From assembly GCF_011751745.2 (NCBI RefSeq), contig NZ_CP061170.1, forward strand, positions 1,860,001-1,924,000: a DNA stretch of 64,000 nucleotides, written 5' to 3'. Under the pieces are notes generated by a model, which saw only the letters and a program-made list of their open reading frames with translations, was not told the origin of the DNA and did no database searches. This stretch comes from Paramicrobacterium fandaimingii (GTDB lineage Bacteria; Actinomycetota; Actinomycetes; Actinomycetales; Microbacteriaceae). Positions 47,189-55,574 of the stretch are shown here, piece after piece. The translations under genes were made by a program, and so were the position numbers. Every line of letters starts with the position of its first letter. The stretch's first letter is position 1.

Positions 47189-47267
47189 GGAAGGTGAGCC
47201 ATCGCTTGCTTGCGGAATATCTTGAGCGCAGTAACGTTGAATTCATCAAGAGAAGAAGAGGGACGGT

Positions 47268-47753
47268 ATGGCTACTTCACAGACTGAGAAACTCACAAAT
47301 GTCAATCCCGATGTCGCGTCGGGCACAGCGCAGTTCCTTTCGCCGCTGGTCATCGACCTCGAGGCTCTCGTCGTCAATGGCAAGCAGGCGCACTGGCACG
47401 TGAGAGGCCACAACTTCATCGGCGTGCACGAACTCCTCGACACGCTTGTTGCGGACGCACAGCAGTGGGCTGATCTCGCTGCGGAGCGTGTCGTCGCTCT
47501 GGGGCTTCCCGTCGACTCGCGACTCGCCACGGTGGCGTCACAGACATCGGTTCCCGCGCTCAGCGCCGGCTTCCGCCAGTCTGAAGACACGATCGTCGAG
47601 GTGGTTGCCATGCTCGATGCGGCGATCCACACAGCTCGCACGGCCGTCGATGAGCTCGACGAGATCGACCTCAACAGCCAAGACGTCGCTGTCGAGATTG
47701 TTCGCGGACTCGAGAAGGACCGCTGGCTGCTCCTCGCGCACATCGCGAAGTAG
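47268..47753 (+). CDS. dps: Dps-family ferritin-like protein
   Basis: Protein of 161 residues that should form a 12-subunit shell storing iron and protecting DNA from oxidants. Ferroxidase residues are present in HWHVRGHNFIGVHELLDTL and DAQQWADLAAERV. AGAGGGACGG precedes the ATG. An iron-box-like site about 80 bases upstream suggests iron control; a strong two-way terminator follows. Confidence 0.95.
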   Translation: MATSQTEKLTNVNPDVASGTAQFLSPLVIDLEALVVNGKQAHWHVRGHNFIGVHELLDTLVADAQQWADLAAERVVALGLPVDSRLATVASQTSVPALSAGFRQSEDTIVEVVAMLDAAIHTARTAVDELDEIDLNSQDVAVEIVRGLEKDRWLLLAHIAK

Positions 47754-47764
47754 CCTCGCACAAA

Positions 47765-47806
47765 GCGAAAAGGGGCCGGATGCGTTCGCATCCGGTCCCT
47801 TTTCGC
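47765..47806. terminator. Bidirectional terminator between dps and the amidohydrolase
   Basis: GCGAAAAGGG(G)CCGGATGCG pairs with CGCATCCGG(T)CCCTTTTCGC, a stem of about 18 pairs with a tiny loop. Runs of A on the left and T on the right within the stem base make it effective on both strands between convergent genes. Confidence 0.9.
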
Positions 47807-47815
47807 ACTCGTCGG

Positions 47816-49315
47816 CTAGAGCGCCCGGTGCGTCCATCGACCGTTGAGGATCGTGCCGCCCACCACCATCGCCCGCAGCTGCTCGGCGCTCGCCTCACAC
47901 GGGTCGCCGTCGAGAATCGCGAGGTCTGCCGTGTCGCCGATGCGGGGGGTGAGCCTTCCGTTGGGGACGGATGCTGCGAGAGCCTCCCGCGTGCCGATCG
48001 ACTGCTCTGCGTGCCATGGGTCCTTTCCGTCTCGCGCACGAGAGACGGCGGCAGCGACAGCAGCCCACGGATCAAGCGGAGCGACGGGCGCATCGGAGCC
48101 GAAGGCGAGCCTCACGCCCTCGTCAAGGAAGCTGCGCATCATGAATGAACGTTCTGTGCGCCCACGCCAGTACGCGTCGGCGATCTCGCGATCATCCATG
48201 GCGTGTTCCGGTTGCACACTTGCCGCGATACCGAGCTGCGCCATGCGTGAGACATCGCCTGGGCGCATCAACTGCGCATGTTCGATGGTTCCTGACGCAC
48301 CCGACTCCTCGTAGGCCGTGAGGGCGAGCGCGTTCGCCTGGTCTCCGATGGCGTGAACCGCACAGTCGATTCCCGCTGACGTCGCCGAACTCATGAGCGA
48401 TGTCAGGTCGGCAGGCTGAATGTTCAGCTTCCCGTTTCCCGAATCACCTCCCGAATACGCGTCGTCGCAGTACGCGGTTCGGGTGTTGAGCGAGCCATCG
48501 GTGATGATCTTGAACGGTCCGACGCTGACGAGGCCGTGCGTGTGCGGAACGATGAAACCCGATTGCAGTCGCTCCTCGATCGCGCGCTCGAGGTGCTGGG
48601 CATAGATCCCAAACGACACACGCAGATGGGTGCACCCTTCTTGCGTGCGCCGCTCCCAGACGTCCTTGTTCCACGCCATCTCCATGTCGGTGATGCCCGT
48701 GACTCCCCGTGCCGCGGCTGCCCGCGCCGCCTCATCTGCCCAGACGTCCGACACCGACTCGGGTATCTCGTCGAGCTGCCCCTGCACGGCGAAGGCGGCG
48801 TCCTCGGTGAGCAATCCGCCGTGATCTGACGTGAATCCGAAGCGTCGCAGGGCTGCCGTGTTCAGCCAGACTGCATGCAGATCTGCAGACATCAGCACAA
48901 CCGGAATGTCCCGAACGACAGCATCCAGCAGCTCCGCGGTTGGCCGATCGACCCACAGTGCATCGCGAAAGCCGACCCCGACAAGCGGACCGTCACGGTG
49001 CTCTCGTGCAGCGTGACCGATCAGCGTCGCCGTCTCGGCCGCGCTTTGGGCCGCCGTCAGATCGACCCGTTTGCTCGTGATCGACCAGAGAGTGAAGTGC
49101 ACGTGGTGATCCCAGAGCCCCGGCATCACGACCCGACCGTCCAGATCGACGGGTTCGCCCGCGGCAGGTCGGCTGCCCGCCGGCCGAATGTCAGTGATGA
49201 CAGCATCCGTCAGTTCAATGTCGACAGCATGCGGGGCGTCGATCAGACGGGCACGCGTGAGCGTCTGCACGTTTCCCAGCCCAGGGTGCGCGGCACGAAG
49301 GCGAAATGTGGTCAC
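47816..49315 (-). CDS. Amidohydrolase (YtcJ-like)
   Basis: Metal-dependent hydrolase of 499 residues of the amidohydrolase-3/YtcJ group. Metal-site motif WDHHVHF, later AIGDQANALAL, and AFGSDAPVAPLDPW with the catalytic aspartate. Substrate unknown; relatives act on N-substituted amides or formamides. The GTG at 49315 is chosen: GAGAGAGAA precedes it and it begins ten bases after the upstream nei-like gene, whereas the frame opening at 49378 would overlap that gene. Confidence 0.85.
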   Translation of the reverse strand: MTTFRLRAAHPGLGNVQTLTRARLIDAPHAVDIELTDAVITDIRPAGSRPAAGEPVDLDGRVVMPGLWDHHVHFTLWSITSKRVDLTAAQSAAETATLIGHAAREHRDGPLVGVGFRDALWVDRPTAELLDAVVRDIPVVLMSADLHAVWLNTAALRRFGFTSDHGGLLTEDAAFAVQGQLDEIPESVSDVWADEAARAAAARGVTGITDMEMAWNKDVWERRTQEGCTHLRVSFGIYAQHLERAIEERLQSGFIVPHTHGLVSVGPFKIITDGSLNTRTAYCDDAYSGGDSGNGKLNIQPADLTSLMSSATSAGIDCAVHAIGDQANALALTAYEESGASGTIEHAQLMRPGDVSRMAQLGIAASVQPEHAMDDREIADAYWRGRTERSFMMRSFLDEGVRLAFGSDAPVAPLDPWAAVAAAVSRARDGKDPWHAEQSIGTREALAASVPNGRLTPRIGDTADLAILDGDPCEASAEQLRAMVVGGTILNGRWTHRAL

Positions 49316-49325
49316 GGATTCTCTC

Positions 49326-50321
49326 TCAGCGTTGGCAGACCGGGCACCAATAGAGCTTGCGCGCGGCCATCTCCTCAAGAATGATGTTCGTTCCGCAGAC
49401 TCGGCACGGAAGGCCCTCCCGTTTGTACACCCAGTGACGGTCGTCGCGGTTCGCCATGGCGAGTGTGTATGCCTCGCCCGTGAGTCCGTCCATCGTCATC
49501 ATCTGGCCCGTTTCGATGCCGATGCGCAGCAACCTCACCCAGTCCTGCCAGATGCCGCGCACGGTCTCTTCCGGCACCGAGCGCCCGGGAGCGTGCGGGT
49601 CGACACCCGCTCGGAAGAGCAGCTCCGCCCGGTATACGTTCCCGATTCCGCTCACAACCGCCTGATCCATCAACAGGAGGCCGATGCGCGTCGGCTTGCG
49701 CCTGACCACCTCGGTGAACCTGTCTTCGGCTGCCGTCGAGTCATCATGCATCGGATCGGGCCCAAGCTTTGCGATCGTCTCATCGATCTCGCAACCCGTG
49801 CGAATCTCGCAGGCGGTCGGCCCGCGAAGATCTGCAACCGTGCGGTCAGTGAGCAAGCGCAGCCGCACCGCGCCGATCGGCGCGGGCGGAAACGACTCCC
49901 ACTCCACGTCGGTGTCGCCCTTCGTCTGCTCGGACATGCGCACGCGCGCCTTGCGCGGCGCCCCGATGCTCGACAGCGAGTTCTCCCCCGCGTTGTCGAG
50001 AACCTCAAGCGCCATGTCTGTCCCACGCTGGTTCGTCTGCCCCATTCGCCCGTTCGCCGAGGCGATCGTCCTGTCGACGGCGATCTCACCCGCGAAGTCC
50101 CACGCGCCGTACATGCCGAGGTGCACGCGCAGCCACGTATCGTCGCCGAAGTCAGCGAACATCTGCTTTCCCACGGCGAAGACCGTCTGCAGCTCGCGGC
50201 CATCGAGAACCGACGCGCCCTCCGCAAATCGTCCTTGCGGAGAGGATGCCGCAACGCGGTGACCCGCAAAGTTGCGTGCGAACTGGCGGGCGATGCGATG
50301 AACCGAATGGCCCTCGGGCAT
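49326..50321 (-). CDS. Fpg/Nei-family DNA glycosylase
   Basis: Base-excision repair enzyme of 331 residues. N-terminal MPEGH supplies the catalytic proline (after Met removal) and glutamate; a helix-two-turn-helix (QAVVSGIGNVYRAELLF) and a C-terminal zinc finger (CRVCGTNI ... WCPVCQR) follow. Sequence is closer to actinobacterial Nei-like proteins than to Fpg/MutM. The start overlaps the rpiB stop by one base. Confidence 0.92.
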   Translation of the reverse strand: MPEGHSVHRIARQFARNFAGHRVAASSPQGRFAEGASVLDGRELQTVFAVGKQMFADFGDDTWLRVHLGMYGAWDFAGEIAVDRTIASANGRMGQTNQRGTDMALEVLDNAGENSLSSIGAPRKARVRMSEQTKGDTDVEWESFPPAPIGAVRLRLLTDRTVADLRGPTACEIRTGCEIDETIAKLGPDPMHDDSTAAEDRFTEVVRRKPTRIGLLLMDQAVVSGIGNVYRAELLFRAGVDPHAPGRSVPEETVRGIWQDWVRLLRIGIETGQMMTMDGLTGEAYTLAMANRDDRHWVYKREGLPCRVCGTNIILEEMAARKLYWCPVCQR

Positions 50322-50809
50322 CAGTGATCGACGCCCTTTCCCACGATGTCGCCGGTCTGCTCGTACTCGGCGATCTGGGCAATGCGACGCACGTGGCGCT
50401 CGTCACCGCTGAACGGGTGGGCGACGAACGCATCGATGAAGGCGATCACGTCGTCGTAGCTGTGCTGTCGAGCACCGATGGAGATGACGTTCGCGTCGTT
50501 GTGGTCACGAGCGAGTTCGGCAGTCGACAGGTTCCACACGAGCGCGGCGCGCACACCCTCAACCTTGTTCGCGGCAATCTGCTCTCCGTTGCCCGAGCCT
50601 CCGAAGACGACGCCGAGCGCCTCCGTGCCTGCGCGACGATCGGCGACAACGGCCTGCCCGGCGTTGATGCAGAACGCCGGGTAGTCATCGAGCGGGTCGT
50701 ATTCCGTTGGGCCGTGATTCACCACGACGTGACCTTTGTCGGTGAGATAATCCTGCAGCTTGCGGCTGAACTCAAGCCCCGCGTGGTCTGTGGCGATGTG
50801 AATGCGCAT
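50321..50809 (-). CDS. rpiB: Ribose-5-phosphate isomerase B
   Basis: Isomerase of 162 residues linking ribulose- and ribose-5-phosphate. ATDHAGLEFS at the N-terminus and VFGGSGNGEQIAANKVEGVRAA in the active site. As in the mycobacterial enzyme the catalytic cysteine of E. coli RpiB is missing and a glutamate (E76) is placed to act instead. CAGGAT ends six bases before the ATG, another leaderless-like arrangement. First gene of rpiB-nei-amidohydrolase. Confidence 0.95.
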   Translation of the reverse strand: MRIHIATDHAGLEFSRKLQDYLTDKGHVVVNHGPTEYDPLDDYPAFCINAGQAVVADRRAGTEALGVVFGGSGNGEQIAANKVEGVRAALVWNLSTAELARDHNDANVISIGARQHSYDDVIAFIDAFVAHPFSGDERHVRRIAQIAEYEQTGDIVGKGVDH

Positions 50810-50829
50810 ATCCCTATCCTGCCGTGCGG

Positions 50830-51444
50830 TCAGTCGAATTGGGGCTCGGCCGTGCGCGAACGCTTGAGTTCGAAGAAGCCGGGATAGGATGCCGCGGCGA
50901 CGACGCCGTCCCAGAGCGCCACAGCCTGCTCGCCCTTCGGCGCAGGAGAGATCACCGGACCAAAGAATGCGACGTCGTCGATGGCGATCACCGGTGTTCC
51001 CACGTCTTGTCCCACACGAGTGATTCCGTCGAAGTGAGACGCACGCATCTGCTCGTCGTACTCGTCGCTATCGGCGTAGCGCGCCAACGTCGCATCGAGG
51101 CCCAGCTCGTCGAGGGCCTCCGCGATGACCGCATCCGCGTCCGTGCGCTCGCCCGGGTGAATGCGGGTGCCCAGCGCGTCGTAAAGCGGCTTCACGTGCT
51201 CCTGCCCCGCGAGCTGCGCGACAGCGGTGACGAGCCGTGTGTATTTGAGAGCACGAGGGAAGAACGCACGATAGTCGTCAGAGACGTCGTTGTCTTCGTT
51301 CAGCACAGCAAGGCTCATCACGTGCCATGTCACGTCGATGTCTCGCTGTCGCGACACCTCGTCGACCCATCGAGACGTCATCCATGCCCAAGGGCACGAA
51401 GGATCGAACCAAAAATCCACCATTGTTGACGTTGAAGCACTCAT
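50830..51444 (-). CDS. Mycothiol-dependent nitroreductase homologue (Rv2466c-like, DsbA family)
   Basis: Thioredoxin-fold protein of 204 residues. WFDPSCPWAWMTSRW carries a CxxA-type active site (C17-P-W-A20), as in Mycobacterium tuberculosis Rv2466c, which uses mycothiol to reduce nitro compounds. The C-terminal VGTPVIAIDDVAFFGPVISP is the usual cis-proline block. Its presence implies a mycothiol-producing host. Physiological substrate unknown. Confidence 0.85.
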   Translation of the reverse strand: MSASTSTMVDFWFDPSCPWAWMTSRWVDEVSRQRDIDVTWHVMSLAVLNEDNDVSDDYRAFFPRALKYTRLVTAVAQLAGQEHVKPLYDALGTRIHPGERTDADAVIAEALDELGLDATLARYADSDEYDEQMRASHFDGITRVGQDVGTPVIAIDDVAFFGPVISPAPKGEQAVALWDGVVAAASYPGFFELKRSRTAEPQFD

Positions 51445-51450
51445 GCCCTC

Positions 51451-51456
51451 AGCCTA
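51451..51456 (-). promoter_or_regulatory. -10 element of the Rv2466c-like gene (leaderless)
   Basis: On the minus strand TAGGCT ends six bases before the ATG at 51444. Confidence 0.5.
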
Positions 51457-51521
51457 TGACACGAGCGGCGGCAGTACGCTTGTTCGTTGGACACGATCCA
51501 CGCAATCGAATAGGAGCATCC

Positions 51522-54062
51522 GTGCCAGGAGAAAACCTCACTCATGATGAGGCACGCACCCGCAAGAACCTCATCCAGACGCACACCTACGCCGTCGCAC
51601 TCGACCTCACACAGGGACCAGACGTCTTCCGCAGCACCACGACAGTTCGCTTCAGTGCCGAAGCAGGCTCGTCGACGTTCATCGATGCCCTGACGGCGAC
51701 GGTGCATTCAATCACCCTGAACGGCAGCGATGTTTCCGCATCGGCTGCAGATGGCGCCCGCATCGCCCTCGACGATCTCCGCGACGAGAACGAACTCGTC
51801 GTCGACGCCGACATGCGCTACACCAACACCGGCGAGGGACTGCACAGGTTTGTCGACCCTGTCGACGGCGAGGTGTACCTATACAGCCAGTTCGAGGTCC
51901 CCGACTCTCGACGGGTCTTCGCTGTCTTCGAGCAGCCCGATCTGAAGGCGGAGTTCCAGTTCACCGTCACCGCACCATCGGCATGGCAGATCGTCTCGAA
52001 TTCGCCCACGCCAGAGCCTGTGCCGGTGAGCGACGGCGTCGCGCGATGGGAGTTCACGCCCACACCGACCATTTCGAGCTACATCACGGCCCTCATCGCC
52101 GGACCTTACGCATCGGTACGCAGCAAGCTGACCAGCAGCGATGGACGCACGATTCCGCTGGGCCTCTTCGCCCGCAAGAGCCTCTTCGAGTACCTCGACG
52201 CCGACTACATCTTCGAGAAGACGCGCCAGGGCTTTGCGTTCTACGAGCAGAAGTTCAACCGTGCATACCCCTTCGAGAAGTACGACCAGCTTTTTGTTCC
52301 CGAGTTCAATGCGGGCGCGATGGAGAATGCCGGTGCTGTGACGTTCCTCGAGAGCTACGTGTTCCGTTCAAAGGTGACGGATGCCATCAGGGAGCGCCGT
52401 GTGGTCACGATTCTGCACGAACTTGCCCACATGTGGTTCGGCGATCTCGTCACGATGACCTGGTGGAATGATCTCTGGCTGAACGAGTCCTTCGCCGAGT
52501 GGGCGTCAACAATCGCCACGGCGCAAGCCACCGAGTGGACCGAGGCCTGGACCACCTTCCAGGCAATGGAGAAGAGCTGGGCGTACAAGCAAGATCAGCT
52601 GCCCTCGACGCACCCCGTCGTAGCAACGATCAACGATCTCGAAGACGTTCAGGTGAACTTCGACGGCATCACGTACGCGAAGGGCGGCTCGGTTCTGAAG
52701 CAGCTCGTCGCGTGGGTCGGCGAGGAAGCGTTCTTCGCGGGAGTTTCGGCGTACTTCGCCAAGCACGCCTTCGGCAACACCGAACTGCGCGACCTGCTGT
52801 CAGAGCTCGAGACGGCGAGCGGGCGCGATCTCACCGAGTGGTCGACGAAGTGGCTTGAGACCGCCGGAGTCAACACGCTGCACCCCGAGGTCACCGTCGA
52901 TTCGGAGGGCACGATCACGTCCTTCTCCATTCGGCAGACGGCGCCAGCCGATTACCCGACGCTTCGCCCGCACCGCCTCGCCGTCGGCTTCTACACCCTC
53001 GATGATGGCCGTCTCGTGCGCACCGATCGCTTCGAGCTGGACATCGACGGTGAACGCACGCCGGTTGCCGAGATCGTCGGCCGTGCGCGCCCCGATCTGA
53101 TTCTGCTCAACGACGATGATCTCGCCTACGCAAAGATCAGACTTGACGAGGAGTCGCTTCGCGTGGCGATGGAGCATCTGTCGACAATCGAAAATCCCCT
53201 TGCCCGCGCGCTGGTGTGGGGGTCTGTGTGGGACGCAACTCGGGATGCCGAGACGGCAGCGAGCGACTACGTCGACCTGGTGCTGGGAAACATCGCAGCC
53301 GAGACCGAGTCGACAACGCTCAGGACGACGCTGAACCAGTTGGTTCTCGCGGCCGGGCAGTATGTCGCTCCTGAGCGCCAAGCCAGCACGCTCGAGCGGG
53401 TCGCCGATGAGCTGTGGGGCCTTGCTCAGCAAGCCACGCCAGGGAGCGACGCGCAGTTCCAGTTTGTGAAGTTCTTCGCCTCTGCGGCATCCACACCCAC
53501 CCAGCTGGAGACGATCGCAGCGCTGCGCGCTGGTGCAATCACGCTCAACGGCCTCGAGATCGACACCGACCTTGAGTGGGAGTTGCTCGTCGCACGTGCC
53601 GCAGGGGACCAGGCGACCGTAGCCGATATCGATGCAGCGCTCGAACGGGACAGCACGGCCTCTGGTCAGCAGTTCGCCGCTCAGGCGCGTGCCGCACGCC
53701 CGAGCAGCGCAGACAAGAACGCCGCCTGGTCGCTGATCATCGACGACGATTCTCTGCCCAACACACTCGTCGCCTACACGGCTCTCGGGTTCCGCCGCGC
53801 TCAGGACACAACAGTGCTGACGGAATTTGTCGACCGCTACTTCGACGTTCTCCTCGATATCTGGAACAGCCGCACCTACAAGATCGCGGAACACGTTGCC
53901 GTTGGACTGTACCCGTCCTCGCTCGCAAACGCGCATCTGCGCGATGCAACAGCAGCGTGGCTCGACACGCACAGCGAGCCCGCCGCTCTTCGACGCCTCG
54001 TTGTGGAGAACCTGGCTGGTGTGGAGCGCGCGCTCGCCGCGCAAGAGAGAGATGCTCGCTGA
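51522..54062 (+). CDS. pepN: Aminopeptidase N (M1 family)
   Basis: Zinc aminopeptidase of 846 residues that trims N-terminal residues from peptides. GAMEN motif (AGAMENAGAVTF), zinc site HELAH at 299-303 with the downstream NESFAEW glutamate. C-terminal helical domain typical of ERAP1-like regions. The GTG at 51522 follows TAGGAGCATCC and is preferred to the frame opening at 51327, which lies inside the opposite gene. Confidence 0.96.
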   Translation: MPGENLTHDEARTRKNLIQTHTYAVALDLTQGPDVFRSTTTVRFSAEAGSSTFIDALTATVHSITLNGSDVSASAADGARIALDDLRDENELVVDADMRYTNTGEGLHRFVDPVDGEVYLYSQFEVPDSRRVFAVFEQPDLKAEFQFTVTAPSAWQIVSNSPTPEPVPVSDGVARWEFTPTPTISSYITALIAGPYASVRSKLTSSDGRTIPLGLFARKSLFEYLDADYIFEKTRQGFAFYEQKFNRAYPFEKYDQLFVPEFNAGAMENAGAVTFLESYVFRSKVTDAIRERRVVTILHELAHMWFGDLVTMTWWNDLWLNESFAEWASTIATAQATEWTEAWTTFQAMEKSWAYKQDQLPSTHPVVATINDLEDVQVNFDGITYAKGGSVLKQLVAWVGEEAFFAGVSAYFAKHAFGNTELRDLLSELETASGRDLTEWSTKWLETAGVNTLHPEVTVDSEGTITSFSIRQTAPADYPTLRPHRLAVGFYTLDDGRLVRTDRFELDIDGERTPVAEIVGRARPDLILLNDDDLAYAKIRLDEESLRVAMEHLSTIENPLARALVWGSVWDATRDAETAASDYVDLVLGNIAAETESTTLRTTLNQLVLAAGQYVAPERQASTLERVADELWGLAQQATPGSDAQFQFVKFFASAASTPTQLETIAALRAGAITLNGLEIDTDLEWELLVARAAGDQATVADIDAALERDSTASGQQFAAQARAARPSSADKNAAWSLIIDDDSLPNTLVAYTALGFRRAQDTTVLTEFVDRYFDVLLDIWNSRTYKIAEHVAVGLYPSSLANAHLRDATAAWLDTHSEPAALRRLVVENLAGVERALAAQERDAR

Positions 54063-54072
54063 CAGCGTTGAA

Positions 54073-54109
54073 CACCTCGGGCTCCGCACATTGTGCGGAG
54101 CTCGAGGTG
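54073..54109. terminator. Hairpin after pepN
   Basis: CACCTCGGGCTCCGCACA pairs with TGTGCGGAGC-TCGAGGTG, a stem of about 17 pairs ten bases after the pepN stop, followed by CTTTC. Confidence 0.8.
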
Positions 54110-54137
54110 CTTTCAGGCACAGTCGAGTTCTCGTGGA

Positions 54138-54143
54138 TACACT
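54138..54143 (+). promoter_or_regulatory. -10 element of the mscS gene (leaderless)
   Basis: TACACT ends six bases before the GTG at 54150; no ribosome site is present. Confidence 0.55.
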
Positions 54144-54149
54144 CACAAC

Positions 54150-55157
54150 GTGATCACCACTGATTTCACGTCGTCTCTGGATGACTTTCTGAACACCCCT
54201 CTCGGCACGCTCACTCATGTCGTCGTCATCATCGGGGTGGCGATCGGCGTGGCCTGGCTGCTCCACATCGTCATTCGGCGCTCAGTCGTCTCGATCGTCA
54301 GCGGAGTCAAGCGGGGGCGCGGTGTCGATGACACGCAGGCACTCGCCGTGTCGCCGTTGGCGGCCGTGCGCGTCGTTCAGCGCACGCGCACGCTGGGCAC
54401 CGTGCTTTCCAACATCGTCAACGTCGTCATTGTCGTGATCGCGGTGCTCCTCATCGTTCACGTCGTCTCCCCCGGCATCCTGAGCTCTTTCGCCCTGTTG
54501 TCTGCTGCCGTCGGCGCCGGTCTCGGATTCGGCGCGCAGAACATCGTGAAAGACGTACTGAACGGCATTTTCATGGTGATCGAAGACCAGCTCGGCGTGG
54601 GCGACGTCGTCGACGTTGGGTTTGCAACGGGCGTCGTCGAGAAAGTGGGCATCCGCGTAACGCAGGTGCGGGATGTCAACGGAGTGCTGTGGTTTGTGCG
54701 CAACGGCGAGGTGTTGCGCGTCGGAAATATGTCTCAAGGCTGGTCTCGGCTCATCATCGACCTCGCGATTCCTCTCGACGCCGATTTCGACGCGGTCAAG
54801 CAGCAGCTTCTCGATGCAGCGAGGGCGCTCGCTGACGAGCCGAAGTGGAGACCGCACTTTCTCGATGCTCCCGAAGTATGGGGCATGGAATCCGTCTCGG
54901 ACGAGGCGATCGTTCTTCGTCTCGTTGCGAAGACGCGCACGTCGTCGAAGGACGACGTCGGACGCGAACTTCGCTCGCGCTTCAAAGTCGTTCTCGATGG
55001 CCTCGGAATCGTCCCGCTCTCACTGGAGACCGTGATTCTGGCAGGGTGGGAAGGCGCGGGCAGCGTGGGCGGAGCGCGTCCGCCGAAGACGAAGCCCGTC
55101 ATCGTCAACCCGTCGAAACTCGGCAAGAAGAAGCGCGTTCCGAAGGGAGAACGATGA
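54150..55157 (+). CDS. Small-conductance mechanosensitive channel (MscS family)
   Basis: Membrane channel of 335 residues. Three membrane helices; the pore helix and following beta domain show GAGLGFGAQNIVKDVLNGIFMVIEDQ, then VGDVVDV and VRNGEVLRVGNMSQ. C-terminal basic tail (KLGKKKRVPKGER). It protects against osmotic downshock. GTG start; the frame is open upstream into the pepN terminator. Its stop overlaps the globin start as ATGA. Confidence 0.93.
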   Translation: MITTDFTSSLDDFLNTPLGTLTHVVVIIGVAIGVAWLLHIVIRRSVVSIVSGVKRGRGVDDTQALAVSPLAAVRVVQRTRTLGTVLSNIVNVVIVVIAVLLIVHVVSPGILSSFALLSAAVGAGLGFGAQNIVKDVLNGIFMVIEDQLGVGDVVDVGFATGVVEKVGIRVTQVRDVNGVLWFVRNGEVLRVGNMSQGWSRLIIDLAIPLDADFDAVKQQLLDAARALADEPKWRPHFLDAPEVWGMESVSDEAIVLRLVAKTRTSSKDDVGRELRSRFKVVLDGLGIVPLSLETVILAGWEGAGSVGGARPPKTKPVIVNPSKLGKKKRVPKGER

Positions 55158-55546
55158 CCGACGGAAACGTCACAACGTTTTACGACCAGATCGGCGGGCA
55201 CGACACCTTCCAGAAGCTGGTGCACGAATTCTACCGAGGCGTCGCGAGCGATCCCGAGCTCACGGCGATGTATCCCGAAGAAGACCTCGGCCCGGCCGAA
55301 GATCGGCTGAGGATGTTCCTCGAGCAATATTGGGGCGGCCCCACCACCTACAGCGACACGCGCGGGCATCCTCGACTTCGCATGCGACACGTACCGTACA
55401 AGGTGAACCCCGAAGCGCGAGACCGCTGGCTGCGGCATATGCGCACTGCGGTCGAGTCACTCGAACTCGCGCCGATCCACGAGGCGACGCTATGGGACTA
55501 TCTTGAGAGAGCAGCGCATGCTCTCGTGAACACGTTCGAGGACTGA
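55154..55546 (+). CDS. glbO: Group II truncated haemoglobin
   Basis: Haem protein of 130 residues. Group II features: Tyr27 (B10, FYR), proximal His79 in RMRHVPYKV, and Trp92 (G8, RDRWLRHM). In mycobacteria GlbO interacts with membranes and is linked to oxygen or peroxide handling. Its ATG overlaps the mscS stop, so the two proteins are made together. Confidence 0.94.
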   Translation: MTDGNVTTFYDQIGGHDTFQKLVHEFYRGVASDPELTAMYPEEDLGPAEDRLRMFLEQYWGGPTTYSDTRGHPRLRMRHVPYKVNPEARDRWLRHMRTAVESLELAPIHEATLWDYLERAAHALVNTFED

Positions 55547-55574
55547 CTGCCGTCGCGACGAAGGAGCCGCCCTG

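Noticed and set aside
52800..54266. 488-codon frame antisense to pepN
   Set aside because: Overlaps pepN and its terminator; no ribosome site and non-protein-like composition.
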